64,000 bases of DNA from Proteromonas lacertae. Taxonomy: Eukaryota; Sar; Bigyra; Opalinata; Proteromonadidae. Location: contig NGBS01001168.1 of NCBI GenBank assembly GCA_002245135.1, positions 147,531 through 211,530 of the forward strand, in the 5' to 3' direction. Below the pieces are notes generated by a model. That model had not been told where the DNA came from. It did no database searches and worked only from the letters and a program-made list of their open reading frames with translations. This document shows, in pieces, positions 1-11,881 of this stretch (the stretch's first letter is position 1; every line of letters begins with the position of its first letter). The position numbers and the translations under genes were made by a program.

Positions 1-68
1 AAACCAGAATTCAAGTTTTTCATATTAAACCTTCAAAATTTAAAATCAAAGATGTATAAAGAATTATA

Positions 69-1669
69 TTATAATGTTACAACCAAATCTCTACTTATAC
101 CTGTGCCTTCTTCTTTGGCTGTGACTTTCAAAATACCATTCACATCTAAAGTGTAAACCACTTCTACTACTGCTTTTCCTTTTGGTGCAGGTGTAATACC
201 ATCCAATTTAAAGAATCCTAAAACCTCGTTATCCTTTTGCATTTCAGAATCTCCTTCAAATATTTTCACATCTACATAAGTCTGATTATCAGTAAATGTA
301 CTAAATTTTTGCGACATTGCACAAGGAATTCTTTGATTTTTATCGATAATGTTAACCACTTTATCATCAATTGTATCAGTTGATAAAGCATGACAAGTAA
401 TATCATTAATCTTCAAGTTAATCAAATTATTGTTATTAGCGACTATGCAAGCACCCATTGCAACTACTTCATCCACATTTATATCTTTCAATAATGGAAC
501 TCTTGGAAAATTAATTCTTAATAAATCTTGTATTGCTAAAATTCTGGAAGTTCCACCTACTAATACAATTCCATCAATATCTTCATTTATATTTAATTTA
601 GATTCTTCTAATACTTTCTCAGTTATGTTTATAGTTCTTCTATATAAATCTTGATTTAATTCTGTTAATAAAGCTCTTGATAAATTCAAATTTACTTCAG
701 TATCTTCCAGAAATTCACAATCCACTGTTGTATTATTTTCTTCAGTCAATAACATCTTACTTTTTTCACATTCTCTTTTTAAACAGATTAATTTCTTTTT
801 CATACTTGGATCATATAAATCAATACCACATATCTCTTTATATTGATCAGCATAATACTTTACTATATTATTATCAATATCTCTTCCACCTAAATGATTA
901 TCAGCCTCCTGTTGCTAGTACAGTAATTTCTATTGGATGAGTTGTCATCCTTACTACACTTATATCAAATGTACCACCACCAAAATCATATATTAAATAT
1001 GTATATGATTTATCATCGCCTACTATTACTATTGTTGTTGTTATGTGTAAGTTCATATATTTTGTTATTACAATAAGCAATGGCTGCTGCTGTTGGTTCA
1101 TTGATAATACGTAATACTTCCTAGATTTGCTTTCTCAGCTGCTGTTATTGTCTTTTTTCTTTGGACTATTATGGAAATAAGCTGGAACTGTAATAACTGC
1201 TTTTGTTTTCTTGTTTGCATCATTTCCAGCAAAGATATCTCCAATCTTTTTGAGGTATTTTAGAATTTCACATGATATATCTTCTGGATCTAACTGAATA
1301 TTAGAGTTGTTATGTTTTATTAGGAATTTTTATTTTATCTCCATCTTCTATAACTTCAAAAGTCCAATTTTTCTTTTCTTCATCTTTCAAGTGACTATAA
1401 GGTTTAGCTAACATTCTTTTAGAATCATAAATAGTATTCTGAATGTTATTCTTTTGATTCTCTCTAGCTGCCTCACCTACAACCACTTCATTATCTGTTT
1501 TAGAATAATATACATAAGATGGGACAGTTTTATCACCCTTACTAGAAGGACAAGCATCAAATCTGTAACTAGTGGTTTCACCTTCACTACCTTGTACTCT
1601 TATTATTTTCATAACATAAACACATGAATTGGTTGTACCTAGATCTATTCCAAGCATTACATCATTCAT
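69..1669 (-). pseudogene. HSP70-family chaperone, frame-disrupted and lacking the C-terminal lid
   Basis: The N-terminus carries the actin-like ATPase phosphate-1 motif LGIDLGTTNSCV. Further along are the INEPTAAAIAY segment, the phosphate-2 motif DFGGGTFDIS, HLGGRDID, and the adenosine motif IVLVGGTSR, followed by a beta substrate-binding domain. The reading frame is broken at least five times, near 1318, 1165, 1130, 1012 and 908. Each break is equivalent to one extra base (for example in AAAA or GG), and conserved HSP70 sequence resumes in the next frame. The product stops right after the beta domain, so the alpha-helical lid and C-terminal tail of a usual ~640-residue HSP70 are absent. An AAACGACTA promoter-like element lies about 30 bp upstream of the ATG. 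It is either a decayed HSP70 or a real gene with base-level errors near a contig end. The family assignment is certain; functionality is not. Confidence 0.85.
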
Positions 1670-1970
1670 TTTTTACGTTTTTACTTAAGAAGAAACTAGT
1701 CGTTTTAGTCACTCTAAATGTCTTTGATTGAAGGGACATTGTTGTATTATCAACTCAGAAATAAAAAGCAATTTTACTCAAATTATTAATTTTCACATTT
1801 TTTTTATATGAAGTGCAATATGAAATGTCTGTTTGAAAATGACTTTAGAAATCATTAATTCTATTTTGATTTTTCTAATTATTATTTTTTTCATGACGTA
1901 TTAGTGATTAGTTTTTGAGAATAAAACAAAAGTATAATTCATCACAGCTTGGCTTGACATTGTTTTTGTA
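1670..1970. promoter_or_regulatory. Divergent promoter region between HSP70 and the ABHD13-like gene
   Basis: No coding region is visible here. The plus-strand element TAGTCGTTT at 1697-1705 faces the HSP70 start. GGCTTGACA at about 1951-1959 lies some 15-20 bp before the ATG of the hydrolase gene. Both elements recur before other genes in the window, so they are candidate core promoter signals. Confidence 0.5.
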
Positions 1971-3118
1971 ATGAATAGAAAAATCTTATCGTATAAAGAG
2001 AAATTTGGTCTAATTTTTATAGTGATAACTTAGGATTGATAGGCACTCCACACTACCTTAAAGCATTAGTGTGCTTTGCAGTATTGGTAATTATTTTATA
2101 CATTGGAAGAGAAACATTGTATTTCATTTGTTTATATTTGTAATAGTAACAGTTATTTTACTATATTTATTACTATTTTCTCCTCGTTCTTTTTAATCAT
2201 TTATTTGAAGCAAGAAGAAATGGTATATGTACCATACCAAGAGGCATTACCAGGCCCATTGATGCTAAATCCAATCGGGTTTAGAAATCCTCAAGAAGTT
2301 AATTTGCATTATGAAGATATATCAATCACATGTCCTGATGGAGTTAAATTAAATGCTTGGTTCATAGGTCAAGAAGATAGAGAACTTCGTTCCAATTGTT
2401 TTACAGTGTTATATTTCCATGGAAATGCAGGAAATATAGGAACAAGATTACCATATGCAAAACAACTATATGATGAGATGAAAGTGAATATGTTATTAGT
2501 GGATTATAGAGGATATGGAAATAGTGAAGGTTATCCTAGTGAAATTGGCTTGCAGAGAGATTCAATTGCTTCGTTAGAGTATTTGAAAAGTAGAAATGAC
2601 ATTAATACAAACAGTATATTTATTTTGTTTATATTGTATTATAAATAGAAATAATTGTATTTGGGAGATCAATAGGTGGTAATGTTGCAGTATATTTAGC
2701 TTCATTATATTCAGTATTTTATAAAAACAATTATATTTATTTTATTAAATAGAATGATTTAAGTGGAATAATCATTGAAAATTCATTTTCATCAATTGCT
2801 GATATGGGAATATCCCTTTTTCCTTTGTTAAAGTTTATTAAGTTCATATTACCTTTTTTCCTATTCAGCAACTGGAATAGTATTAGAAAAATACCAAAAA
2901 TCATATGTCCAATGTTGTTATTATGTTCAAAACATGATGATGTTGTTCCGCATGAACAAATGATGAAGATTGTTGATACTGCCAAAAATCGAAAAGATTG
3001 TTTGACTGTTGTGCATTTGTTTGAACATGGAAATCATAATACTATTCCTGAAGCAAATCCACAAGAATATGTAGAGCAATGGAGATCATTTATGAATATT
3101 TTAGAAAAAAGAGAATAA
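1971..3118 (+). CDS. ABHD13/Bem46-type alpha/beta hydrolase, five exons
   Basis: I joined exons 1971-1990, 2023-2118, 2147-2613, 2649-2713 and 2753-3118. Together they give 338 codons (337 residues), the usual size of ABHD13. The N-terminus has hydrophobic stretches that predict membrane anchoring. The hydrolase core follows, with YFHGNAGN (oxyanion region), DYRGYGNS, the nucleophile elbow GRSIGG, the acid in CSKHDD, and the catalytic His in GNHN. Introns are 28-39 nt, all GT...TAG. The family is a membrane-anchored serine hydrolase conserved across eukaryotes, and its substrate is not settled. An internal ATG at 2221 would lose the membrane segment, so the upstream start is preferred. GGCTTGACA lies just upstream of the ATG. 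Confidence 0.85.
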
Positions 3119-3281
3119 TTTTTTATAATTTAAAGTATTTGTGATTTTTTAACGTGTTATTTATGATTTTTGGGTGAATTTTGAAATTAAAAGAAAAATG
3201 ATCGTTTCATTTATCAAGCCTTTGACAAACTGTAACTGCTTGATTTTGAATTAAATAATTATTGCACTTTGCCAATAAGAA

Positions 3282-6200
3282 ATGGATCCAGACCCACTCA
3301 AGAGCAGTCCTCTAATGAACCGCATTCATAAAAGAAATGCAGATGAGCTAAGACGTAATTCAGTATTTTTTAATGGTTTATTCTTCATTATTTCAATAGA
3401 TAAGTCCAGGCAGACGTTCTATTACCGAAAATTCTAATAAGCCAAGAGTAGATGTAGGAAGACCAACCACATCTCGAAAAATACCAAATCCAAACCCTGA
3501 TGTTTATTGTGATTATGTTGTACAATCCCCACCATCACAAAGAAATAAGAAGTATTATATTTGCAATTTTATACCTCTAATAGTGCAAGAGAAGAATTAA
3601 TTTTAGATTATGATTCAAAATCAACAGAGAGCTATGAAGATATTAACAAGAAGATTGATGAAGCAGGAGCTAATGATGTATATTGAAATAAATAATTAAT
3701 TTTATAGTTATCAATACTTACATCCTATTTACAGAAATTAGCAAACAGAGTTGATTCAATAGAAACAAAACTTACAGAAAACAAACAAAATCAAGATTCT
3801 ATCAAGCGCAAACGAGCCGCATCACCTTATGCATTTTATGCACCAGAAACAAAGACAGGAGATACAGAATCTGAAGATAATAACAACCGTTCATCATCCT
3901 CTGAAGAACAAGGAGAAGAAGAAAAAGATAATGATGATGATGATGATGAAGCAGGTGAAGAAAGTGAATCAGGTGGTGAAGAAAGCAGTAGTGCAGAAGC
4001 AAACAGTGATGATGATAATAATAATAATGAAAAAGATCCAAGTCCAAGTGATGAAGACAGTGAAAGTGATATTCCAATAGAAAGTAAATCACCATATCGA
4101 TCAACTAAAGAGATATATAAAGATTATGAGAAAGTACAGCAGTTATTCCAAAGCTTGAATAATATTTTACCAACCTTAACACCAGAACAAAAGAAAGATA
4201 CAATTTCAAGAATGGAAGAGTTGATAAAGATAAGTGATTCATTGAAACAAGAACACACATTATCGTCAGCTTGGGAAGAAAGAAATACACCTGTACATCA
4301 ACGTGTTATAAGTTCAACCAATGATAATCAAGATAATCAAGAAGAAGAAGAGGAGGAGGAAGAAGAATATAACCCTGAGAATAACAATTATCAAAGACAA
4401 CAACAATTACAACAGAAACAACAACAACAATATCGTAATGATCAAGAAGAAAGAAGAGAAAAAGAAGATAATAGAAGAATAGAACAACAACAACAACAAC
4501 AACAACAATCTCCAATCAAGATGAGATCTGCAGCTGAAATTAGTAATGATATAAAACAAGTTCATATGTTATTTGCTGCATTAAAAGAATCATTAACAAT
4601 CTGTAAAACTAGTGATTGGAGTAATCACATAATGTCAATATTTTCTGAAAGATTTGAAGAATTAGGTAATGAATTAAGAAATGCTGAACAATATTATAAA
4701 GACCATCCAATGACTCCTGAAAAGAAAAGAGCATCATTAACAGCAGCCACATCTCAACAACAACAACAACAGAATAATAATGATAATAAGAAGTTTATGA
4801 CTCCAACTATTAGAATACCACCAGCTAAACCAACTGAAGATGTCAATGTTCCATTGTCATGTCCAGCAAAGACAAGAAATCAAAATATTAAGCCAACATA
4901 TGATCCATTACAAAGATTTAAAGATAATAATGAGAATGACAATGACAATGATAATAGAAAGAATGAAAGTCATTCTTTCTCACAACGTTTCAATTATGAT
5001 GATGATATTGACAGTTATGGTAATGAAGAACCACCAAGACCTCATTCTGAACCAACTCTTGAAGAAGTTGATGAGAAATTAGATAGTGATAATGATAATG
5101 ATAATAATTATTATGATTTACCTCCACCATCTTCTCAACCATCAAGAGTACAACAGAAACAACAATCAATGAATGAAGAAAGATCCAAATTAACTGCGTA
5201 TTCAAATGAAGAACAAGTTCTGAGTAATGAAATTGAAACATTGCAACAAGAATTTATACAATTACAAAAGGATTTAGGTAATGCCAAAACACCTGAAGAA
5301 AGACAACAGATTGTATATAGACTGATGGATTTAGAAGGTAGATTCAAAACTTTAAATCAAAAAATGAGTGATTTAACTAATAATATACAAGGAAAGAGAG
5401 AAAGAACTGAAAAGGATATTAAAAAGGATATTCAGTTATGTTTTGCTGAATTTAGACAATTAAAAGATGAATTAGAATATGCTTCAGAATCAAGAAAGAG
5501 TGAAATAGTGAAGAGATTAATGCAAATTAAAACAGAAATGGATGAATTAGCGGATGAATTACAGGAATTAAACAGCAGTAGTGTATTTTCAGCACCATCT
5601 ATTCAACCAAGCACACTCAGACAACAAGCCCAACAACAGAAACAATTAAAAAGTAAACAACAACAACAACAACAACCATTTACATCATCTAATATAATGG
5701 AAAGAATGCAATATATTAAAGATGAATTTACAAAATGTAAAGAAGAATTAAAAACAGCATCCCCACAAGAAGCTGAAATAATAATGGGAAAAATAAGTGC
5801 ATTAAATGACGAAGCTGAAGAAATAACCAGAAGTTTAAATGAAAGAAGTAATGAAAATATCAAATATAAAGCCCAACAAGATGCTAGATCAATGACATAT
5901 GATGAATTACAAGCCTTAATCGATGATAATGATAAAAAGATCAATGTATTAATCAACAAAATACAAAATAATGATGATAATAATAGAAATGGTAGTAATA
6001 ATGATGATTTAGATGAATATACTAACTTAGTTGAATATAATAAAGCATTACAAGAATGTTTAAATGATAGAAATGATTCTAATAAAGCTACACCATCCAG
6101 TACAACTGCTAATAGTGATGCAGATGATGATATTGAATTGAAAGATTTATATAACAGATTTTTATTATTACAAAAGAAAATTGCAACTGCTAAACCTTCA

Positions 6201-6283
6201 GATTTACCAAAATACAAAGAAGAATTAGTTAATATACAAAGAGATATGGGCAGATTACATACTTCTAAAGAATCTGGACCATC

Positions 6284-6332
<49 letters not shown>

Positions 6333-6554
6333 CGTAATGGAGAGGAAGAAGGTGATGATGATGATGATGATGATGATACAATACAAAAATTGATTTATTT
6401 AGCTGTTCTATCTTCAAAAGATTGTGAAACAATGGAAGAAAAAGAAGGATTCTTCAAACGATATTTCAATGAGAAATTAGGAGGTTTAGGCTTTAATGAT
6501 GTATTAATTAATAAGTTTGTTGATACTGCAATGGAAATAGCCAGATTGCAGTAG
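3282..6554 (+). CDS. Large acidic, poly-Q coiled-coil protein of unknown function
   Basis: Exons 3282-3362, 3400-3551, 3584-3677 and 3708-6554 join to exactly 1058 codons. The N-terminus is basic and Ser-rich, followed by an Asp/Glu/Ser-rich block and then long charged helices with repeated motifs such as 'LMDLEGRFKTLNQKMSDL', which predict coiled coils. Several CAA-encoded Gln tracts occur, the longest at about 6287-6332, next to a GAT-encoded Asp run. A compact C-terminal helical segment of about 60 residues follows. I recognise no family. GCTTGATTTT sits about 50 bp upstream of the ATG. A scaffold or cytoskeletal role would be a guess. Confidence 0.75.
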
Positions 6555-6675
6555 TCATTAAATAAAATGTTATGATATATTTTTTATATTATCAATATAA
6601 TATATATAAACTCTTTTTTTTTTTGATTAATCACAAACACATAATAAAAATAATCTATTATTATTATACACTTAA

Positions 6676-7722
6676 TTAATCTGAATCACTATATTCTACT
6701 TTCTTCTTTTTACCTTTTGTAAGTTTCTTTTTCTTTAGATACTCCCATCTCTTTATATTTCTACAACAAAAACAATGTTTCACTATTTTTAATTTATTCT
6801 CATTATATGGTTCATGCTTTTTACCATTACCTTTTTGTTTATCTCTTGATAGAAATGACCATAACGGTTTATAATGAGCTATTCTCCCACATTTACAAAA
6901 ACCATTTGTTTTTATTCTTTCTTCTTCTTCCCATGATAATCCTGTTAATTCATCAATTTTTCTATCCATTGCACATTCTATACATAAAAATGTATATTTT
7001 ATTTTATCATAAAAACATTTATATAAATTATTTTCTTTGTTACATTTTGAACAAACAACTTTCATTTCTTCATATTGAAGATACATACTTAATGCTTTTT
7101 TGTCATAATCTTTATCTAATCCATAAAATTCAGGATTTAAATTTTTATAATAATATTTGTTTAAAACTGAAGACGAGTTAATTATTTGAGATAATATACT
7201 CTTTGGATCTGATAAACTAGACAATGATGAAAATATATCATCTTCACTATAAGTTTCTTTTGAACCAGTAGTTATAGATGTAGGATGAGAAGATCTGTCT
7301 GCTGGTAATGATGCTGCTGCTGGAAGAGATTCTTCTGTAGCAATAATCTCTGTGTTATATATTGTTTGTGAAATTGGATTTTGAATAAAAGTAGAGTATT
7401 CTGATGATTTTTGTGGAGGAGGACTAGAAGAATCATTATCATATTTCAAACTCATTGAACCAAGTTTCTCTGATAAGAAATCACTACAGTCTATTCGACT
7501 ATTTGGTCTAACATTAACACTTCTATCTCTATCTCTTAGAAAATCATTACTATTTACTAACTCATCAGGAATTGATTCACTAATATTAATTGATTGAGTG
7601 TAATCAACATGTTGTAAATGTTCTCCACCCTTGTTTGTATCAAGATCAGACAGATTGTCTACAAATGCTGAACTAGTAGAATTACAGGCGTCTTCATCAT
7701 CTTCTATGAAAGTTGAAAACAT
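6676..7722 (-). CDS. Zinc-domain family member A
   Basis: The start is the ATG at 7722, which overlaps the palindrome ATCAAGCTTAAGCTTGAT. The first ~200 residues are Ser/Asp-rich and probably disordered. The C-terminal third holds the family domain in this order: CSKC, CIEC, a Trp-containing WEEEE segment, GFCKCGR followed by HYKPLWSFLSRDKQKG, and HCFCC followed by RNIKRWEYLKKKK. This is a Cys-rich, probably two-zinc domain with a basic tail. Members B and G are the closest relatives, sharing the SLSDPK segment and the D-x-D-K-K-A-L linker. I recognise no named family. The basic tail suggests nucleic-acid binding, but that is inference. Confidence 0.75.
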   Translation of the reverse strand: MFSTFIEDDEDACNSTSSAFVDNLSDLDTNKGGEHLQHVDYTQSINISESIPDELVNSNDFLRDRDRSVNVRPNSRIDCSDFLSEKLGSMSLKYDNDSSSPPPQKSSEYSTFIQNPISQTIYNTEIIATEESLPAAASLPADRSSHPTSITTGSKETYSEDDIFSSLSSLSDPKSILSQIINSSSVLNKYYYKNLNPEFYGLDKDYDKKALSMYLQYEEMKVVCSKCNKENNLYKCFYDKIKYTFLCIECAMDRKIDELTGLSWEEEERIKTNGFCKCGRIAHYKPLWSFLSRDKQKGNGKKHEPYNENKLKIVKHCFCCRNIKRWEYLKKKKLTKGKKKKVEYSDSD

Positions 7723-7738
7723 CAAGCTTAAGCTTGAT
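7721..7738. promoter_or_regulatory. Perfect 18-nt palindrome overlapping the start codon of family member A
   Basis: ATCAAGCTTAAGCTTGAT is its own reverse complement and is built of two facing TCAAGCTT half sites. It shares its AT with the ATG of zinc-domain member A. A decayed version, GTCAAGCTTAAGTTTGAT, abuts the ATG of member G at 37621. It is a likely transcription-factor or initiator site. Confidence 0.5.
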
Positions 7739-7955
7739 ATAAAAAATCTTTTGAATATTCTATCTCTATTATATTAAGATTAGATGTGAATGATATTATT
7801 TCTAATCATAATAATAACTTAACACTGTATAATGGCTATACTAAGGCAAAATTTTGTAAAAAGATGAGATTGATTGTTCCACGACAAAAATACATTAAAA
7901 ATAATCAATTATATACTATATTTATATGAATCAATATTCTCTCTTCTTCTTCTTC

Positions 7956-8947
7956 TTACCATTTCAATTTGTACTTTTTCTTTTTCTTCAGATATTCCCA
8001 TCTCTTGTAGTTTCGACAATAAAAACATTGTTTCTCTAGCTTTAATGCATTTTCATTTACAGATACATGCTTTTTACTGTTAACTGTCTGTTTATCTCTT
8101 GATAAAAAACACCATAAAGGTTTATAATGAGCTAATCTTTTACACTTACAAAATCCTTCTATTCTACCTTTTTCTTCTTCTTCCCATGATAATCCTGCTA
8201 AGTCTTCACCATTCTTATTAACTGCGCATTCTACACATAAGAATGAATTATCTTTTTTATCACAAAAACATTTATACAAATATTTTTCCTTTCTTACACT
8301 CACAACATTTTACCTTTTTATATTCATTTTGAAGGTATTTACTCAGCTGCTTTTTTATCAAAATCAGCTTTTAATCCATAAAAAACAGGATTTAAATTTC
8401 CAGAATATTTGTTTGAAATAGAAGATGAATTGTAAATTTGAAAGATATTCTTTGGATTTGTCAAACTTGACAATGATGAATAATCTTCATTTTTATAACT
8501 TCCTGTAATGTTTGAAACATCAGAGACAGTTGGAGGTTGAGGAGTTGTGCAAGTTGATAACGACGGCGCTGGATGTGCTTCTTTTATATCATCAGCTTCT
8601 GTGTTATTTAAAGATTCTGCCATAGAAACACAAGTGTGTAATGAAGAGGAGTCTGGAGGTAGATTTATAGATATAGAATCATCCTCTAAACCTATAGTGC
8701 CATACTCATCACATAAACTGTTACTCTCCTCTAATGGATTTTTTGGTGTAATATCACCACTTATATCCCTACATCTCAATAATTCACGGGTGTTGTTTGA
8801 ATTATCAGGGAGTGTTTGAATATTATCTAATTCTAATGGAAAATGGCAATATTGAATTTTTTCTGCATCACTGCCTGTGTCTAGATAATGCAGAGGGTCT
8901 ATTACTGGTGATCCACTAGCATTATTAGTATATTGTTGATTAATCAT
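7956..8947 (-). pseudogene. Zinc-domain family member B, two frame breaks
   Basis: The Ser-rich N-terminus runs from 8947 to about 8345, where the frame breaks after DFDKKA. Alignment with member A (ALSMYLQ) shows one extra G before 'CTGAGT'. A second extra G lies near 8293, just after the CCEC knuckle. Past it the frame resumes with YLYKCFCDKK, CVEC, GFCKCKRLAHYKPLWCFLSRDKQ and CFYCRNYKRWEYLKKKK. With both breaks ignored, the whole domain is present and close to member G. The promoter motif CAAGCTTGG lies about 25 bp upstream. It could be a recent pseudogene or an active gene with two sequence errors. Confidence 0.7.
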
Positions 8948-9099
8948 AGTTTATTAAAACATCAAACCCAAGCTTGGTCAAAATAGAAAATTTTTACATA
9001 ATTTCGACATGGAATCATCATGCAAGTAAAACATTATTATAACTATCGATATGATCTATTCTAGTATCAGTTTCTATGTCAGTTGATGTTTTCCTACAT

Positions 9100-10260
9100 A
9101 TTTCCAATTTTTATCTTCACAATAAATATTATCAAATAATTTCAACATTATAAACAATGTGATTCAGGACTTTATATACATCCATATGTTGCAAACACAT
9201 TCGTATTCTTATCCTTATCCTTTTCTATTTATAAAACCTATTGTATTGGTTATAAATATGGAGTTTTATTACATCCTTTGATATATATATTCGATGCAGC
9301 TAAATTCTATTACCGAATTGATTTTTATCATTATATATTGGCTTTATAATCCCTTTCCATAGACAATTTTTATCATTATTATTATTATTATCATCAATTA
9401 AACATTTTATACAAATATTATAATTATATTCCGGTTTTGCACATGACTGTAAGTGTTTTATTTCTTCACAACAGTATCTTCACACTATATTCTTTTTAAA
9501 TCTTTAATAAATTGATATATTTCCAATTTCATGTTTTTATTATCCTTTAGATTATGATCAGGGAATATAATTCATCATAACTACCTGACAATTGTATTGT
9601 AAGCAATAGTTCATCTTTTATTGATGTTTATCAACGTGTTAATAGTGACAAAAATGGTGATGGTTGATAAATGATATTATTTGAATTATTCACATAGAAA
9701 AATGACAGATATTTATTTGCAGATCATTAATTAATCATGGTGATAATCCATTATAATAACTAATGAGTAGAGATAAATGGTGAATTGAAGTATAGTAAAT
9801 TATCCATTTATTATTTTGGTAAAATTGTAATATTATTGAATGTTGGTTTATATTTCAGTATTCCTTTAATCTGTTCAACTTCTTTGATTGTTGAAATGCA
9901 TTTATTGTATTAGTCAACTAAATTTGATTGAATTAACCATCTTTGATTCACACTATTTATATCCTGTTTTAAATAATATTTTCTTCCTTAAAATTAATAA
10001 TCGATTGTGGCGGAAGTGTTTGGTGTTGTATTCAAAGGTGTAATTACTCATTTTTATTCTTTTGAATGTTTTCGACTGATAGCTTAATTTTCATAACAAG
10101 AAGTAATTTGTTTAACAGCATTCAGTATAATATAATCCATTTTGGTTCAAACACAAATTTACATGAACATACCTCCAACTTTATCTATGTTTCTTTTATT
10201 TCATATATAATTCAAGTTTTATTTAAACTGATATCATCTGTACTATTATCTCAATAATTC
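9100..10260 (-). pseudogene. Zinc-domain family member C, decayed copy of the E/F type
   Basis: On the minus strand the region reads, in order but across frames, YQPSPF, LSGSYDELYS, NLKDN, LEIYQFIKDLK, then RYCCEEIKHLQSCAKP, then YNICIKCLIDD. These line up with PLPDSYEDINLSDYNLDGN, YEYIKQ, CNICKTIIKK and YVCLEC of members E and F. The first Cys of the first knuckle is now TGA, and further stops break the second half. About 130 bp upstream of the possible old start, TCAAGCTT survives at about 10391-10398. I see this as a relic; both ends are approximate. Confidence 0.5.
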
Positions 10261-10509
10261 AATTAGAAATTATCTTATGTTGAATGTAATGAAATAGCTA
10301 CAATACGTTTGTTTGATTTTATTTGATTATATACAAATAAATAACTACTTAAAGAGCTCTGTAAACACCATTACTCTTAATTTGAATAAAAAAGCTTGAC
10401 AAAAGATTTGAGTAAAAATTATTTTTATGTATATCTACACATTCCGTAAATATAACAACCAATTTCATAAATTCAATAAACAAAATCTAAAATTATAAAA
10501 TATAAATAT

Positions 10510-11730
10510 TTAATTTTCTCCAGAAGTACGATTAATGTTATTCACAGATTCTAATGGTTTGAAAGAGTCATTTTTTGCTTCTGGAGGAGGTGGTAATTGT
10601 TGTTGCTGTTTCTGTTCTTGTTTTTGTTGTTGTGGAATTGAAGATAATCTTGATCTTCTTTCATATATTTCACTTAATCGATTTTCATCAATCTTAGGTA
10701 ATGGTGTAGTACACATACTTCTACATCCATTATCATTCTTTTCAATTCTCAATAAAGACTCTACTTTAGCTCTACAAACTGGACATTTATTAGTTTGTAA
10801 TCTCAAAGCCATACTACATTCTGAACATAAACAAATATGCCTACATGGCAATAATATTGTATTCTTTGGAGCTGACATACAGATAAGACAATCTTTACCT
10901 TCATCTAATCCAAATACTTCATTTACTATATAACCATAATGACTTACGTGAATCTTTTGTTTAATTACTTGACAAGTTAAACCAGTATCAGATCCACTAT
11001 TTACATAATAATTATATATATATATATATATATATAATACATAAATGTTAAATATGTTAATAATGAAGAGGAAGATCCTTCTTCTCTATGTAACATTCCA
11101 TATAAATTCATATTAATATAAGTGATGGAGATAATCATCGGATATATATTTGGATCTATGTTTTGTTCATATTCAATTCTATTAGATGGGAATTCTTTTG
11201 GATGAAATATTAAATTATGTTGTGAAGAATCAAATGTTTGATTTAAGCCAGCTTTACAGGTAATAACGGTTGGACTAGTTCTTTTCTCACCTTCATTATT
11301 TGGTAATAGTTCAAGTGATGTTGTTTCATGTTTTGATCCTTCTGATTCTTTTACAACAAAGAAACTATAACAAATAATATAATATTATTGTTATTAATAC
11401 AAGCTTATATTCACATCAACATTTGCATCATATTTAAATTGTATTGTAAAATCATCTTCATCTTCAGATATCATGTTTATATTAAACGATTTTGGATCTA
11501 CCATAAAATTGTTCTTGTAATGTCTAATTTTTGTAGGATTCGCCTAATCAGAAAATTAGAATTACTAATAATACAGAAGGTATTTTAGGAGCAAAAAGTG
11601 ACCAACCATTTCTTTGACCAGCCATCATTCTCACTTGATCTGGTGAATAAAACTGTGTAGCTATATGATATATGTTAACTGATATACGTTGTTCAAAGTC
11701 AGATATTGCATTACTAAAAGCAGCACCCAT
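10510..11730 (-). CDS. MGRN1/LOG2-like RING E3 ubiquitin ligase, copy 1
   Basis: The protein starts MGAAFS, a plausible N-myristoylation signal as in plant LOG2. A beta-rich region typical of MGRN1-type ligases follows (NPTKIRHYKNNF, then DFTIQFKYDANVDVNIS). Then comes the stretch just before the RING (HVSHYGYIVNEVFGLDEGKDC) and a C3HC4 RING: CLIC, LPCRHICLCSEC, CPVC. The tail is Gln- and Pro-rich. At least three introns are visible, one at 11544-11574 and one with a TA repeat near 11000. TCAAGCTT lies about 45 bp upstream of the ATG. The expected role is ubiquitin transfer at membranes or endosomes; the substrate is unknown. A tandem paralogue sits upstream. Confidence 0.85.
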
Positions 11731-11881
11731 ATCTTACACAAAACAAAGAAAACACTTTTTTTCTAAACCAAAAAGCTTGATTCTGTTTGAATGATTCCAA
11801 ACTGAAATGCAGAAGAACAAATAGAAATATGGTATATTTTATACAATTAATACATAAAATAGAATATAAAAAATACAATAA

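Noticed and set aside
5603-6217. Antisense open frame with Cys and Ser runs
   Set aside because: It mirrors CAA/GAA-rich coding sequence of the poly-Q protein; the Cys and Ser runs are the complements of those codons.
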